Part shown: positions 1 to 12,292 of the stretch, one piece after another | Position numbering within the stretch: the first letter of the stretch is position 1 | How the letters are laid out: every line of letters begins with the position of its first letter | Source of the DNA: Heterocephalus glaber | Lineage: Eukaryota > Chordata > Mammalia > Rodentia > Bathyergidae | Direction: 5' to 3' | DNA length: 64,000 nt | NCBI RefSeq assembly: GCF_000247695.1 | Contig: NW_004624733.1 | Span: 2,348,892 to 2,412,891 of the forward strand | Made by a program: the position numbers and the translations under genes | Notes under the pieces: model-generated | The model's input: only the letters and a program-made list of their open reading frames with translations | Databases searched by the model: none | Told to the model about the DNA's origin: nothing

Positions 1-2090
1 ACAAGCTCCCTCTGTCTCTGAGGAAGGTCCTGCCCCTGCAAAGGAGGACAAGGTCCATGCCTCAATGAAGCTGGGAAAATCCTCCTGCTGAGCACCCGAC
101 AAATGCCCCACCAGGAGCATGGTGCGTTCATCTTCTATGGTTCCCTCAGTCCTTACCAAAGCTCTGGGGGGTGCACCCCAGTATTACCAAGTTACAGGTA
201 GGAACCTGAGCTCTAAACATTACTGTATTTATTCAGCTGGCATGCTGGAATATGAACCTAGGTATGTCTCACTCCAAATCAGTTGGCTCTTTTCCTCATA
301 CCATACCATGAAAGTGTCCTTCGTTCACCAGACAGAAACCACAGAGGGAGTAGTCTGGAAAAATAACAAGAACACCCAGCAATCCACCTTCCAAGGCCAA
401 GTGGAGTGGTGAGCCAAGCTGTGAACAAGCGCTGCTGGGGTGGGGGCACAATGGCATAAGAGACAGGGCTAGAGTGGAGATTCCCCAAGTCTTTCACCGT
501 GGCAAGTACCATTCAGGGTCTCCCTAAGCAGCTGCACACACACAAAAAAAAATTGTAGCAAAATGGGCCTTTCTATCATGCAGTACTCATTTTTATGTTT
601 CTAGTATAAATTTTATAAAAAGTTTACTCTTAAAAACAAAAAAGTTTGTCTTCTCGTTTCTCTTTTAGAATTATGTAATTTTAGCATTGGCAAGACCTCT
701 GATAACATCTAACCTCATTTCACAAGCAAAGAAAACCAGGCAGCCCAAGGAGGCTGCATGCCCTACCCCAAAAGCACATGCTGGCAGGGAGCAAGGCAGC
801 TGCAGTGAGCGCTGCTCTCAGGACTCAACGAGCACTGAGATCTGTCATGCAGCGATTCACACTCAGACCTCTCTCCGAGAGTGTGCCTCCAATAAATACA
901 CTGAATCAGCACTTAGAAAGCAAAGAAACCAAATGCTGGCTGCATTAAATATGCTGGCACCTAACTATGGTTTATTCTCCACGGAACTCAACATAAACAG
1001 AGTCCAGACATTTTAAAGCATTCTTCCACTGCAAACCTTCATGTAAAGCTGAACATGATCTCCAGTTAAAAAAAAAAATACTAAACTAAACTCTCCGCTG
1101 GCCCAGGAAAACTGCCCGGTTGTGAAGTAAACTTCTCTATAAAATTTCTAGAATTTCTAGTTAATAAGGTAACATAAGCTATTTCCCAAGCTAAAATCCA
1201 TGCATTTCCCAAGCTTCCTCCTCTGCCAACCTGTTTCTTTTCTCTAGCCACTATCATCTTGCCACTTGGTCATCGCTGACCACTCTCTTGGACTGGGTAG
1301 CCACTCATTTTCCATGTCTTGCTGTCTTCTCCTCTGTACTTCTCCAAGATTCATTTCCATTTGGTTTTGTTAAGCCTTTGCTTTTAAGGTGGCAGAAGAT
1401 GGTTTCTTAAAAAGACAATATTCAGAGTGCCAATTTCTACTCTTCATTCCCTTGTTACAGCTCAGAGACCTTTGTCATTATGTAGCTTTACCCTATTTTC
1501 AAACTTACATTTAAAAAAAATAATTTCACTAACTTTTCACCTCAGAGAACAGAGACCTCAACATATTGTGGGTCAAGCTTCTTTCTGAATACCCCCTCCC
1601 AAGAAAAACATCATTTCTGAATGTTTGCAGGGGGGGAGTGATGTGTCCCCGGCTCTGGACTTCATCCCGTTTGTACCCAGAGCCCACATGCTCTTGCACT
1701 ACACAGCCAGCAAGTCCTCCACCCCCACCCCCTCAGCCTAACAACAGTAACGAATTTATAGCTGATATCATACAAACTCCTTCCAAGAGGGAGCAGACAT
1801 TTTCACCAAACTACATCTTACCCCCATAAAAGGGAGCCCCATTTTCCATTCCACAGTGTAGTTCTATCCTTACAGATGAGAAAGGGGCTGTGGACCTGAG
1901 ACTCACTCAGTGCTATGTATTTCTGCTTCCCTTCCTCTATCTTCTTGTGGTCCAACGCCCTTCAGGATGAAGGAGGGCTTATGGGATGTTTAACTGGAAA
2001 ATGCCCACGAACACAGTGAACCTCAATGCCCCCATGGTCACCTCTGCCCTAACAGCCGCCAGGTCCTGATGCCTCCCCACTGCACAGTGC
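1..2090. other. Anonymous non-coding stretch
   Basis: I recognise no exon, RNA gene or young repeat here. The open frames present (up to about 109 codons) have no recognisable protein signature and lack convincing splice-site context. A/T-rich tracts and short homopolymers are typical of intronic or intergenic mammalian DNA. Confidence 0.5.
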
Positions 2091-2339
2091 TTCTCCTGCC
2101 CCAACACCCATTCTCCTCAAGCTCATGCTATGGCTCCTTTTCGTAGCTGTCTGCATGGTTCCTTTTCCCAAAGCACAGTTCTATCATCAGATCACGAGCT
2201 GTGCCTAGAACTGAGCTTAAAACTGCTCCACACTTCACGTAACCACTGCCCTTTCTGAGGAGAGAATATGCAATGCTTCCCTGTTGCCCAGGGAACTGAG
2301 TACCAACTGTAAGCACAGGACTGAAGGCAGTCCTCAACC

Positions 2340-2660
2340 CTGACCAATCATGCCGAGTGCTGTTCTCTCTCCAGGCCTCTGCTCACCTGCTTTGGCCTCT
2401 CAGGTCCTTTCCATCATCACCAGCTACAAAACACAGCCAGTCACCCAAGGTTCAGCTCAGACAAGGCCTTTTAAGACCCCTGTAGCCAGTCACCAACCCA
2501 CTCTTCTGTCTCCGTGCATCACGTGACAACTTCCTTACACACTTACCTTGTGTTGCTCCAATGGACAGACCTGACTACACAGGCCTCGCTGGTCCTATTA
2601 CACTGCACATTCTTGAAGACATGGAGAGCTCTTCATTCCCTCAACAAGACTCCTCCTGCA
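2340..2660 (+). repeat. L2-like ancient LINE remnant
   Basis: The text reads like a diverged L2 3' region: cysteine/serine-codon-rich C/T stretches about clinical-looking words 'TTCCTTACACACTTACC' and 'GCACATTCTTGAAGAC', followed by an end resembling the mammalian-wide repeat tail. The assignment rests on remembered consensus only and divergence is high, so the boundaries are approximate. Confidence 0.4.
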
Positions 2661-3160
2661 TTTACTCAGCACATACTGAATGCCAGGCACTGACTTAAGA
2701 CATTGGAGACTCAGTGGAGAGTGAAATACAAGAGGTTACCTGTCCTACAAACCTGAGAGTCAGTGTGGGAAAGAGGTGGCAGATACATAAATCCATGAAA
2801 AAATAAAGGACCAAATGTGACAGGCCCTGGGATGTAGAAGGGGCTATGACAGAGGCACACCGTCAGGGGGGGCACTGGAAGGAACGGCCACATGGGCAGC
2901 AGGAGGGCCTGGGCTACAGCTTGAGACCAAACAAATGTGCTATGTTCCAGGGCAGAGCGATTGTAATGCTGAGTGTGAGAAGCAGGGCAGAGACAAAGGC
3001 CAGAATATGCAGGCCACACAGGACACGGTAGGAAGTTTATGTCCTATGATAGGAATATAAAACAGGATAAATGTCTTGAAGGCAAAGTGGCAACAAAGAT
3101 AAAAAACTGAAAACTCCACAGGCCCATTGAACCACTTCCAGGAATACATCCAATGAAACA
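2660..3160 (+). repeat. Ancient mammalian interspersed repeat, class uncertain
   Basis: The segment opens with a diverged 'ACTGAATGCCAGGCACTG' motif, the common signature of a very old mammalian repeat (the 'tactatgtgccaggcac' type). The following purine-rich text (AGGAGGGCCTGGGC, AGAAGCAGGGCAGAGACA) fits the same family. Similar text recurs at about 4990-5700, 19470-19960 and 26990-27190. I cannot say which family it belongs to without a repeat library. Confidence 0.4.
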
Positions 3161-3316
3161 GAGACAAGTGTGGGCAGCTACAGTATAAGGAAATTGTGCA
3201 GGATTATGACATGGGTGAGAACTGAGAAGAGCCCAACTACCCAAATGGAGATTGGTTAAATGAATTTGGGCACAGCCAGATAATAGTATGTCACAAAGTC
3301 TTTAAAATGATCTTGT

Positions 3317-3501
3317 TGGGCCAGGGATTTAGCTCAGTGGTTCCACCACCTGCCTTGTAAGCACAAGGTCCTGAGTTTGATCCCCGGTACCAAAAAATAA
3401 ATAAATAAATAAAATAACTATTTTATTATTACATTATTTATTTATTATTTTATTATTATTACAAGGCATGCGGTGGAACCACTGAGCTAAATCCCCGGCC
3501 C
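3317..3501 (+). mobile_element. Inverted ID SINE pair in one target-site duplication
   Basis: A full sense ID copy (about 3318-3395; A box TAGCTCAGTGG, B box GAGTTTGATCC) is followed by an A/T-rich linker made of TAAA and TTATT units, then by a truncated ID in reverse orientation (about 3461-3501, ending in CCCCGGCCC). The 13-bp sequence AAAATGATCTTGT occurs at 3304-3316 and again at 3502-3514, immediately outside the whole unit. The composite therefore appears to have inserted as one piece. The two halves could pair into a hairpin of about 40 bp. Confidence 0.85.
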
Positions 3502-3514
3502 AAAATGATCTTGT

Positions 3515-4575
3515 AATTGATGACAGAGAACTCTTCAGAAAGGCTACAAAGCAATATATAAAAGAAATTATGTTAAGCAGTACATAAAAAGCTGGTAAAA
3601 AGCCTAGATAAAAAGCCTACAGTAATGATATTCACAATGAATTTTTTCAGGTCGTGAAAATGAGGGCTACTTTTTTGGATCAAATTGTAGCTGACAAATA
3701 CACTACACAAATATATCATAATTTACTAATAAGGAAAAAAAGATTTTAAAAACCAGTGCATTACAAGAAAGTACAGTACGAAGGATATCTATGATTTCAT
3801 AAAAACAAATAGAGGATGCTGTTCAGCAGATAGCTGGGCAATCTTCTGTCTTTTCAGGTAATCTTCTAAGCAAAACAGAAAAACAAACCATAAAAACTCC
3901 CTAGAACTTGGGGCAGGAAGTGTGTCATTCCTTTTTCACTGCTCCCTCTGACTCAGCACTGACTCCTGGGCCCTCTGATACACAGAGTAAAGTCAGAGGC
4001 AGAGGCTCTGAGGGAGCAGATTCACACACCTCACTCAGAAGCCCCAGCCCCAGAGCACAGCCTGAAATTTCAGATATGGATCTTCTAGGGAAATACCTTC
4101 CCTATGCTTTTTCAGATTCATTACAACGGAGAATATCAATCTCACCTTTACTGTTACAGGTAAATGTGACTATTTCTTAGAAATAAGACTCACTGCACAA
4201 GATCCAAACACTTACTTCAAGCTTTCTGCTCAAACAGGCTTCAAAGGTTACTATACAACAGTCTCACTCTCAACAAGTCAAAGAAAGTCTCAAGTATGCA
4301 AATCCTGAGTTGAAAAAGCTCCCTGAAGAAGCCCTGTCAGCCAGGGTGCCCCTGGTCACCACTGGGAAACAAAGGTGATCTGGTGTGTGCCGTTTTGTTA
4401 GGCAGCTTCCTAAGCTCAATACTCAATGGCCATTCAAAGAGCACAGACTGAAAATGATTTGCTAACAGAATGCCACATGCTTCTTTTAGTTTCGTTTTTA
4501 ATAACTCTCTAGAAAACTACAGAGCAGAGGGGGAAACACATAAACAACTATAAAACAAAACAACAAGTTTTTACT
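3515..4575. other. Anonymous non-coding stretch
   Basis: No coding exon, RNA gene or named repeat is recognised. An open frame at 3908-4180 (90 codons) is rich in Ser and Pro and resembles no family I know. Confidence 0.45.
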
Positions 4576-4589
4576 CTGGAAGCCTTCAA

Positions 4590-4757
4590 TTTTTTTTTTT
4601 TTTTTTTTTTTTTACTCAAGGCCTCACACTTGCCAGGCAGATGCTGTGCTGCTGAGCTACATTCCTGGCTTCAAATATTTTTTTGGTACCAGTGATCAAA
4701 CTCAGGACCTTGTACTTGCAAGGCAGGCAGCAGCACCACTGAGCTAAATCCCCAGCC
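4590..4757 (-). mobile_element. Head-to-tail ID SINE dimer
   Basis: Read on the minus strand, a typical ID copy (4757 to about 4679) runs into a short A-rich linker and then a second, more diverged ID-like monomer (about 4671 to 4615), ending in a poly(A) seen as about 26 T on the plus strand. The 14-bp repeat CTGGAAGCCTTCAA flanks the whole unit (4576-4589 and 4758-4771). This fits insertion of an already dimeric RNA, or a monomer landing exactly at an older copy's head. Confidence 0.8.
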
Positions 4758-4989
4758 CTGGAAGCCTTCAAATTTTTAAGACAAGTTAAATTAGAATTTG
4801 AGGACACTGATAATTACAATCCAGGGCAACTGCCTTCCCTTAAAAGATATTCGTTGAGGTCTTAGTGTCCCCTACTCTAGACTCAAGGATAATGATAAAT
4901 AAGGGAGGTAGAGGAAGTACATCAAGGGGGTTGGGAAGTTTGTGGATTGAGTGAAGGAGATACTTCTAGAAACTCTAAAAAGTAAAGCC

Positions 4990-5958
4990 AGTTTGGGAAC
5001 AAGTTATTATGGCTTTATGAGCCCTGTTAAAATGTTGGGACTTCATCAAAACCCCACTGAGGCATAGCAAGCAGGGCATGAGACAGTCAGATGGACATTT
5101 ATAAAGACCAACAGCAGCACAGAAAGCCAGGCTGCCCAAGGGGTGAGGAGGGGGCAGTTGAGGGCCTTACAGAAATCTAGAGGCGATGACCACAGTGGGT
5201 TGGTTTCAGCTGGTGGCAGGGGTCAGTGGCAAGCAGTGTACAGATTCCATTGCTATTCAGTGGGAGAACTAATGGTGTTGGCAACTGACTGGGAACAGGG
5301 AGTGGGAAAGAGATGCCCTCCAGGTTTCTGAATCATTTACTGAGGGGAAAGCTACAAGAGAGGGTAATTTCAAGCTTTCTTCGCACCAAATTGAGTTGAC
5401 TATGAAACTCTGATTAACACACTAAAGCTAGACAAGGAGTTAGAACTCAGATAAAAGCTTGGACTTCAAATATAAACATGAAAGTCACTGGCACATAGAG
5501 AATCCGAAGCCCTAGAAATAAACAGGATCACCAAGGAGAGAGCTGAATAAGAAGGGCAAAGAACCCAGGCAGAATCTAAGAAATATCAATGTTTAAGGGA
5601 TGGGCCAAATAGAAGAAAGAGCTCACAAAGGAAACTGAAGAGGAGCAAACAAGAAGGGAGGAGGAAAACAATAAAGTGGATGAACAAGGACAAGTCTATA
5701 AATACAAAAGGAACAGTATGGGTGTGCCCTGGGTGGTCTGGAAGAGAACAAGTGAAAGTACCCACTGCCCACTAAAATGCCAGATACTGTTCAGCTTCTT
5801 CCTGGGGCTGTGTACTTCTGGAGTCATCTGCGAGCATTTGGGGGACCAGAGGGAAGCAGCAGGAAAAGAGTAGGTCCTGAGATGATCTTAACAGTAGATC
5901 CTGGTACAGCCAGCATGGTCTTCTCAGGGCTGGAACAGGAGCCAAGGGCCACAGAAGT
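4990..5958 (+). repeat. Ancient mammalian repeat, class uncertain
   Basis: Long purine-rich, weakly repetitive text contains phrases typical of a very old mammalian repeat, such as GGCATAGCAAGCAGGGCATG and 'AGGATCACCAAGGAGAGAG'. It forms the background into which the AK6 pseudogene inserted. The open frame at 5143-5331 has no recognisable product. Confidence 0.35.
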
Positions 5959-5980
5959 AACAAAACACAAAGGTTCTGGA

Positions 5981-6781
<801 letters not shown>

Positions 6782-7031
6782 AACAAAACACAAAGGTTCT
6801 GGAACCAGGTCTCAAGAATGGTTCTTTGTTACAGTCACAAGTACTAGAGCTGGAAGGGTATACTGGACTGAGAAATTAATTTGCTCTTTTGGAAGCCTAA
6901 CACAGGGACACATTCCGATTTCAACAGAGGTATTTCCATATGTAGAAAGAAAAGGTATAATATTTGTAGGAGGACCCTAAACCAATGAATCTGAAATATC
7001 CATTCAAATGCCAGGTGTGTCGTTTTTTTTC

Positions 7032-7115
7032 CCTCTTTTTTGGTACCGGGGATCAAACTCAAGACCTTGCAGTTTCGAGGCAGGCGCAGGGCCACTAAGC
7101 TAAATCCCTGGCCCA
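7032..7115 (-). mobile_element. ID SINE
   Basis: Antisense ID: the plus strand shows a T-rich tail, GGTACCGGGGATCAAACTC (reverse of the B box region), then CTAAGCTAAATCCCTGGCCC (reverse of the A box and head). Imperfect flanking repeats (GTGTCGTTT / GTGTCTTTT) suggest the target site. Confidence 0.85.
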
Positions 7116-7116
7116 A

Positions 7117-8208
7117 CTGTGTCTTTTCATTTTTTGAGGGATGTAAAATGTCCTAAAAATCAGAGCAACTAGATTGGAATGAACTTGAAAGATCATCTAG
7201 TCCAATGTTTACTCCCATTCTACTGCCTGAATACTGTGTCCTCCCCTAGTGATCATTTTGAAAACCTCCACTGAGGAGGTTCCAACATCTCTCCAGCCCA
7301 TCCATCACCACCAGAAATCTGTTTTCCTGTACTTCTGGTTGCTGGTTCAGAATACACAGAAGATGTCTAATCTCTCTGATATGCCTTTGAAAACTAAGAA
7401 CTTCAGCTCTGACTTGTCAATCTCATACTCCCTAAAGCAATATCATTCTTTTTATAGCTATAGACAAACAAAAAATACCTAAACAGGGGTTATAAATCCA
7501 CATAGGTGTTCCTTAATATGATGATAGTATAGACAAATATATTGGAATAAAAAGTACATCATTATAATACAAATAATCCTTGTTTCCAAGAAACGAGAAG
7601 GTTCCAGGATATTTCTACTTCAAGGTGTGGACTTGACCCACTCAATCCTTAAGCACTAATTTAATTCTTTTCTTCTCTATTTTATTCCCCAATCCCAGAA
7701 GAGAACAACTCCTAATATGTACACACATGTGTACATATACAACATGTGCACTGCATGTACACATGCTCATTCAGACTCCCGGGTAAGGGAACATTTGACC
7801 ATTACCACCTGCCCTGTTACTATCACCTCTGTAATGGTTTCCACGACAGGATTTTAGGAAAGGGTTTCTACACCACTAACTTGGATACTTTTCTGGACAT
7901 CTCATGTTAGAGTATAAACCTCCAAAGAACAAAAAGAAATCTGAATGTTTACATCTCCAAAGAGAATATTTTTATAAAAGTATAAATGAAGTTGAAAGTG
8001 TAACTACACAGAATCAGACTCAGATTAAACTATCCCTTGGATTACAGAGTCATTGCTGACAGCAAAGAAACAAGCATATTATTCCAACACTGAAGAAGTT
8101 TTTATGCCAAACAGTTCTTGAACTGTTACTTTAGTCTTAATTTAAAACATTCCATTCACTTGGTCTAAAAGAACTGAGTACGATATTATGTTATCACATG
8201 ACACTTAA
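7117..8208. other. Anonymous non-coding stretch
   Basis: No gene is recognised. A diverged mammalian-wide repeat signature (AGATCATCTAGTCCAATG) lies near 7190. A TG/CA-rich patch of alternating ACACATGTGTACATAT type lies near 7715-7765. Confidence 0.4.
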
Positions 8209-8220
8209 GAAGGCTAAAAT

Positions 8221-8373
8221 AGGGCCGGGGATTTAGCTCAGTGGTTCCGCCCCTTACCTTGCAAGTGGGAATTCCCAAGTTTGATCCTCGGTTAAAAAAA
8301 AAAAAAAGAAAGAAAGAAGAAAGGAAGGAAGGGAGGAAGGAAAGAAGGAAGGAAGAAAGCAAGCAAGCAAGCA
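8221..8373 (+). mobile_element. ID SINE with long purine tail
   Basis: Sense ID with head GGGCCGGGGATTTAGCTCAG and B box region AGTTTGATCC. The tail has expanded into about 75 bp of GAAA, GGAA and GCAA units. AGCTAAAATA-type repeats occur on both sides (before 8221 and after 8373), fitting a target-site duplication. Confidence 0.85.
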
Positions 8374-8597
8374 AGCTAAAATAATTTCTGAATTCAACAG
8401 TAATTAGGGCAAAATGCACATATTAGATGCTGAAATATTTATTGAATGTATAAACTGCATTATGCTGGAATTAAAGGGTTTATGAGATGGGAAGGAGAGA
8501 AGGACAAAGCTGAAAAATTATTAGATTCACATACATGAGTTTAGTTCTAGAAAAAAGGGCTGATGTACAGCATAAACGGTACCACCTGAAATTGCGC

Positions 8598-8690
8598 TTT
8601 TTTTTTTTTTTTTTTGCAGTACTGGGGATTTAACTTGGGACCCTGTGCTTACAAAGCAGGCACTGTGCCACTGAGCTAAATCCCCAGTCT
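8598..8690 (-). mobile_element. ID SINE
   Basis: Antisense ID: poly(T), then GCAGTACTGGGGATTTAACT and, at the far end, GAGCTAAATCCCCAG. Short CTGAAAT repeats lie at both ends. Confidence 0.8.
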
Positions 8691-9032
8691 GAAATCTCTT
8701 TTCAAAAGTATAAATTGAAAAAGAAAAAAAAAAAAAAAAGAACTGGCAGTCAACTATTTCCATAGGCTCAATGAATTCAGAATAACTTCAAGAATTATAA
8801 GTATTTACTCTCATCAGTTTTAGGGAAGAGTTTTGAGTTCATGTAATGTATGCTTTCAACTACCTTAATTAAACACTTTACACCCAAAAGCTGCATACAA
8901 GAAAAAAGTCAACTTATTTATAGTAAAAATATTTGTGTGCCACATCTTGAAAACTGGGTATATCCAGAAAAGATAAAGTCTTTATAATACTTATTCAATA
9001 TGGTAAAAACAGGTTAAAATTAACTTGCTGTT

Positions 9033-9124
9033 GGGCTGGGGTGCAGCTCAGTGATACAGTACTGTGCATTTGAGGCCTTGGGTCCAACCCCCAGCACCAT
9101 AAAGCAAAACAAACAAACAAACAA
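9033..9124 (+). mobile_element. Older ID-type SINE
   Basis: Sense copy with GGGCTGGGGTGCAGCTCAG head, GGGTCCAACCCCCAGCACC B-box region and an (AAAC)n tail. It is more diverged than most IDs here and resembles a more ancestral ID lineage. Confidence 0.75.
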
Positions 9125-10849
9125 ATGCTACCTTGCTATGAAAGCAGAGCAGTGAAAGAAAACTGTGATAAAATTAAAAGTGCACATCCTGGCCTCTTAT
9201 CCAATCAAAAGGAAAAGAGAAAGAACTCTTCTATATCACCCCAAGGTCATATATAATCACTTTCAAATAGTTTACTTTATAATTTTAGAAAACTTCATAC
9301 CAAGCCAGGCAATTCAAAAGCTTATTTAAAAATTGTTTATCTTGGCTAATTTCTGAGAGTTTAATTTTCTTAACTTTGGTATTCTTCCAAGTCATTCAAG
9401 TACAATGAACTTATGGATCCACAGAAAGAGATCCTGCCCAAGAAACCAGAAGCAGAAGCCTCGCCCACCACAAGGAGAGGCCACCATAATGCAGGCTGAG
9501 AAGAAACTCCAAGGAAAGAGCCATTGTCATCTTGCAGAGAGGACAAAAGTACCAACTTCAGCACAATATGTTTTTTCTCACAACAGGCATATACATTTCA
9601 TAAACATGATTTTTCTAGAGATTATTTCTCAACCTGGCTGGTTGTACTAATACTTTGGGCAAGGTAATTATTTGCTATGGGGAACTGTGCTGTGCACTGC
9701 AGGAAATTTCACAGCATCTTTGTTTCCCACCTAGTAGGTGCCAGAAGCACAACCCTGCCCCCTGTTGTGACACCCAAAAATGTCTCCAGATATTGCCATG
9801 TGTCCCCTGGGAAGTAAAACTCCCCCTAGCTGAGAGCCACATTATGAAGTGCCAGTTTTTGACTTGGCTGTTCACCAGAAGCACTCTCAGTTTTTAAAAT
9901 ACTGATGTCAGAGTCTTGCCCTCAAAGATTTTGATTTAATTTGGGGTAGACTTTAGGCTACTGGATGTTTGAAAACCAGAGATTCTAGAGTGCAGCTATT
10001 TGTGAGAATCTCTAAATTATATTAACAGTATCAATTAAGTGACTGCATCAATTTAACACTACACAAAAATGCATCATATCCCCAAGTGAAAGGCTTCCTT
10101 ACCTCTGTGAATGGTAACATGATTTAGGAAACAGAACAAAAGTACAGGAAATGGAAAAGGGTTAACTATAGCTCAGATCTGCAAATTTTTCCCTTCCAGT
10201 TGGATAAGAACTGGTGAATAAAGGTTTATATGAATCTAAGACTGCATCCCAAAACACTCTACAGTTTGGGACATTTAGAAACCAAGCCTTATAGGAAAGA
10301 AAAACAGATCTATGTCTTCACAGGGTAAAAATGCCAGTTCTACAATGAAGACAACTTTGCAGCTGGAATCTCTTTAGTGACCACCAACAAACTGGGCTTA
10401 GAGAATGTCACTGAAGATAATAAACAAACAACCCCTTGGGAAGATACCCAGGGCAACTGCAATCAAGCCCTTTCTGAAGGATCCATCCACCATTACGGTA
10501 GAGCTTGACCTATTCAAAACCTCCATGGCCATGAAGAGCCTGTGCACTTCCCTCTTCCGGCCACACTCAGCACCCTCTGCCAGTACCCTCAGTGTGCTCA
10601 ACAACCCTGGGCCTGGTTCCAGTATTTGCAGAGAATGGCTGGGCACTTTCCCTGAAGGCACTGCCTCCTGAGAACTTGTCTCTGGCTATGATTTCCTCAA
10701 TTGTGTGCCATGAGCACACAGCATGCACTAAGACGGCCTATTGTTTCTTTAATTAAGAAAAAAGCAAGCAAACACACACATGGATACACACATGATAGGA
10801 ATTTTCTATCATTAAGAATAATCAGTAATTTGTATTATATGTTTACGAT
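9125..10849. other. Anonymous non-coding stretch
   Basis: Open frames at 9405-9650 and 10405-10671 (81 and 88 codons) have no motif I recognise, no adjacent canonical splice sites that I could pair, and no young repeat signature. They may be chance frames or very old pseudogene pieces. No gene is called. Confidence 0.4.
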
Positions 10850-11060
10850 GCATTCAGTACTTTGCTAAGCATCAAACAGGCATTATCTCACTGAGTTCTG
10901 ACAGCACTGTGAAACAGGTGCTACTAACATCCCCATTTTATAGACAAAGTAATTGAGGCTTAGGCAGCTTATGAAACATTCGAGGTAAAACTAGGACCAG
11001 CACCCATTTTTCTCTGGGTCCAAATCCTATCTTTCAACTATTATGCAATACTATCTGACT
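10850..11060 (-). repeat. MIR-type ancient SINE
   Basis: Plus-strand text CCCCATTTTATAGACAAAGT followed by TTGAGGCTTAGGCAGCTTA is the reverse of the MIR 'cctcagtttcctcat..' core. The flanking AGTACTTTGCTAAGCATC also fits the MIR end. Confidence 0.65.
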
Positions 11061-12200
11061 CTAAAAAAAGTACAAATCAGTGACATGAACTTTGCTACCT
11101 GTTGAGTATTTCAAGTCCTCATTGTTTTAGGTTGGACTACATGATGAGAAAATTTTCTATATAGAAATAGTACGATGTCCAGATTTTGTTCTAGATTCCA
11201 TCAACAATAACATAGTACACTGTGTATACCTTTAAAACTGCCTGTTTCTGCGTGTGCATGTGTGTTTGTGTAGAAGAGAAAGAGATAGGCAGAGAAACTG
11301 AGAGAAAACAAAACAGACAGCAAAGCTGGGAAACCTGGTCTTAACCACTAGATTGTAAGTTCCAAGAGGCTATAAACTTTTGCTTTCAGCATTTATTTGG
11401 TCAATGACTGTTACTGAGTGATTACTACTGGCCAGACCCTGACCCACATGGTAAAAATCATGGGTGAACAGACACAGGCCCTTCTTAACCACTACGTTAT
11501 GCAGCCTCAGCCACATCCTATGCTAGCTGTGTTTTAAATAATAACTCTGTCTACAGTGTGGAAAAGTAACTCAGTTTATCCCTTTAACCCCAAAACCTAA
11601 CACACAAATGCCTAGTACATAGTAAACACTTTTGTGTTTGCTGAATAGTTCAATCAGTCAACACAATACTTGAACACTTAATTTACAAGCTAAGCTACAT
11701 ATGTGAAAAGTGTTTCACGTGCTTGAGGCTGGTCTCTCCAGTCAGAGTGTAAACTTCTTGAGCACAGGATCACAGTGTTTATACACCCATAAAACCAGCC
11801 TCTGAATTTAAAAGCATACCTTGTCAGTATTAGGCTCAAGTTACTAAAAGTGCAAAGAAATTCATTAATAAGCACTACTTGTTCATAAGGCAGCCACCAT
11901 ATTCTAGTGAGTACTGCTAAGCTTTAGCAAATGTCATATCCTTCCCTCCTGTAGGCTATCTATAGAATAAAAGAAAATGTTCAGTGAACTAAGTCAGACA
12001 CACAACTTAAACATCATATGGTTTCTCTAACATGAGAAACTCAAAATATAGATATTTAAATAAAGAGCAAAATAGGTGTAGGGAGAAGTCCAAATAATTT
12101 CCCAAGTTATCTTTTCCATCGTTTCAAAAATATTTTAATATATACACTAACTTGTTTCATTTATTCTATTAGTTTCTCTTGGTTCACTTAAGATAATGTT
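11060..12200. other. Anonymous non-coding stretch with old repeat traces
   Basis: Diverged fragments resembling mammalian-wide repeats (GCCTAGTACATAGTAAACAC near 11610) are present. No exon or RNA gene is recognised. Confidence 0.4.
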
Positions 12201-12206
12201 TTGTGC

Positions 12207-12291
12207 TTTTTTTTTTTGGTACCAGGTATCGAACTCAGGACCTTGCGCTTGCCAGGCAGGCACCAGAACCACTGAGCTAAATCCCCAGCCC
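12207..12291 (-). mobile_element. ID SINE
   Basis: Antisense ID: T run, GGTACCAGGTATCGAACTC and CTGAGCTAAATCCCCAGCCC. The repeat TGTGCTTTT brackets it (about 12202-12210 and 12291-12299). Confidence 0.87.
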
Positions 12292-12292
12292 T

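Noticed and set aside
3318..3395. ID copies considered as tRNA genes
   Set aside because: They have A and B boxes, but the segment after the A box does not fit a tRNA cloverleaf, and they end in A-rich tails with target duplications, as SINEs do.
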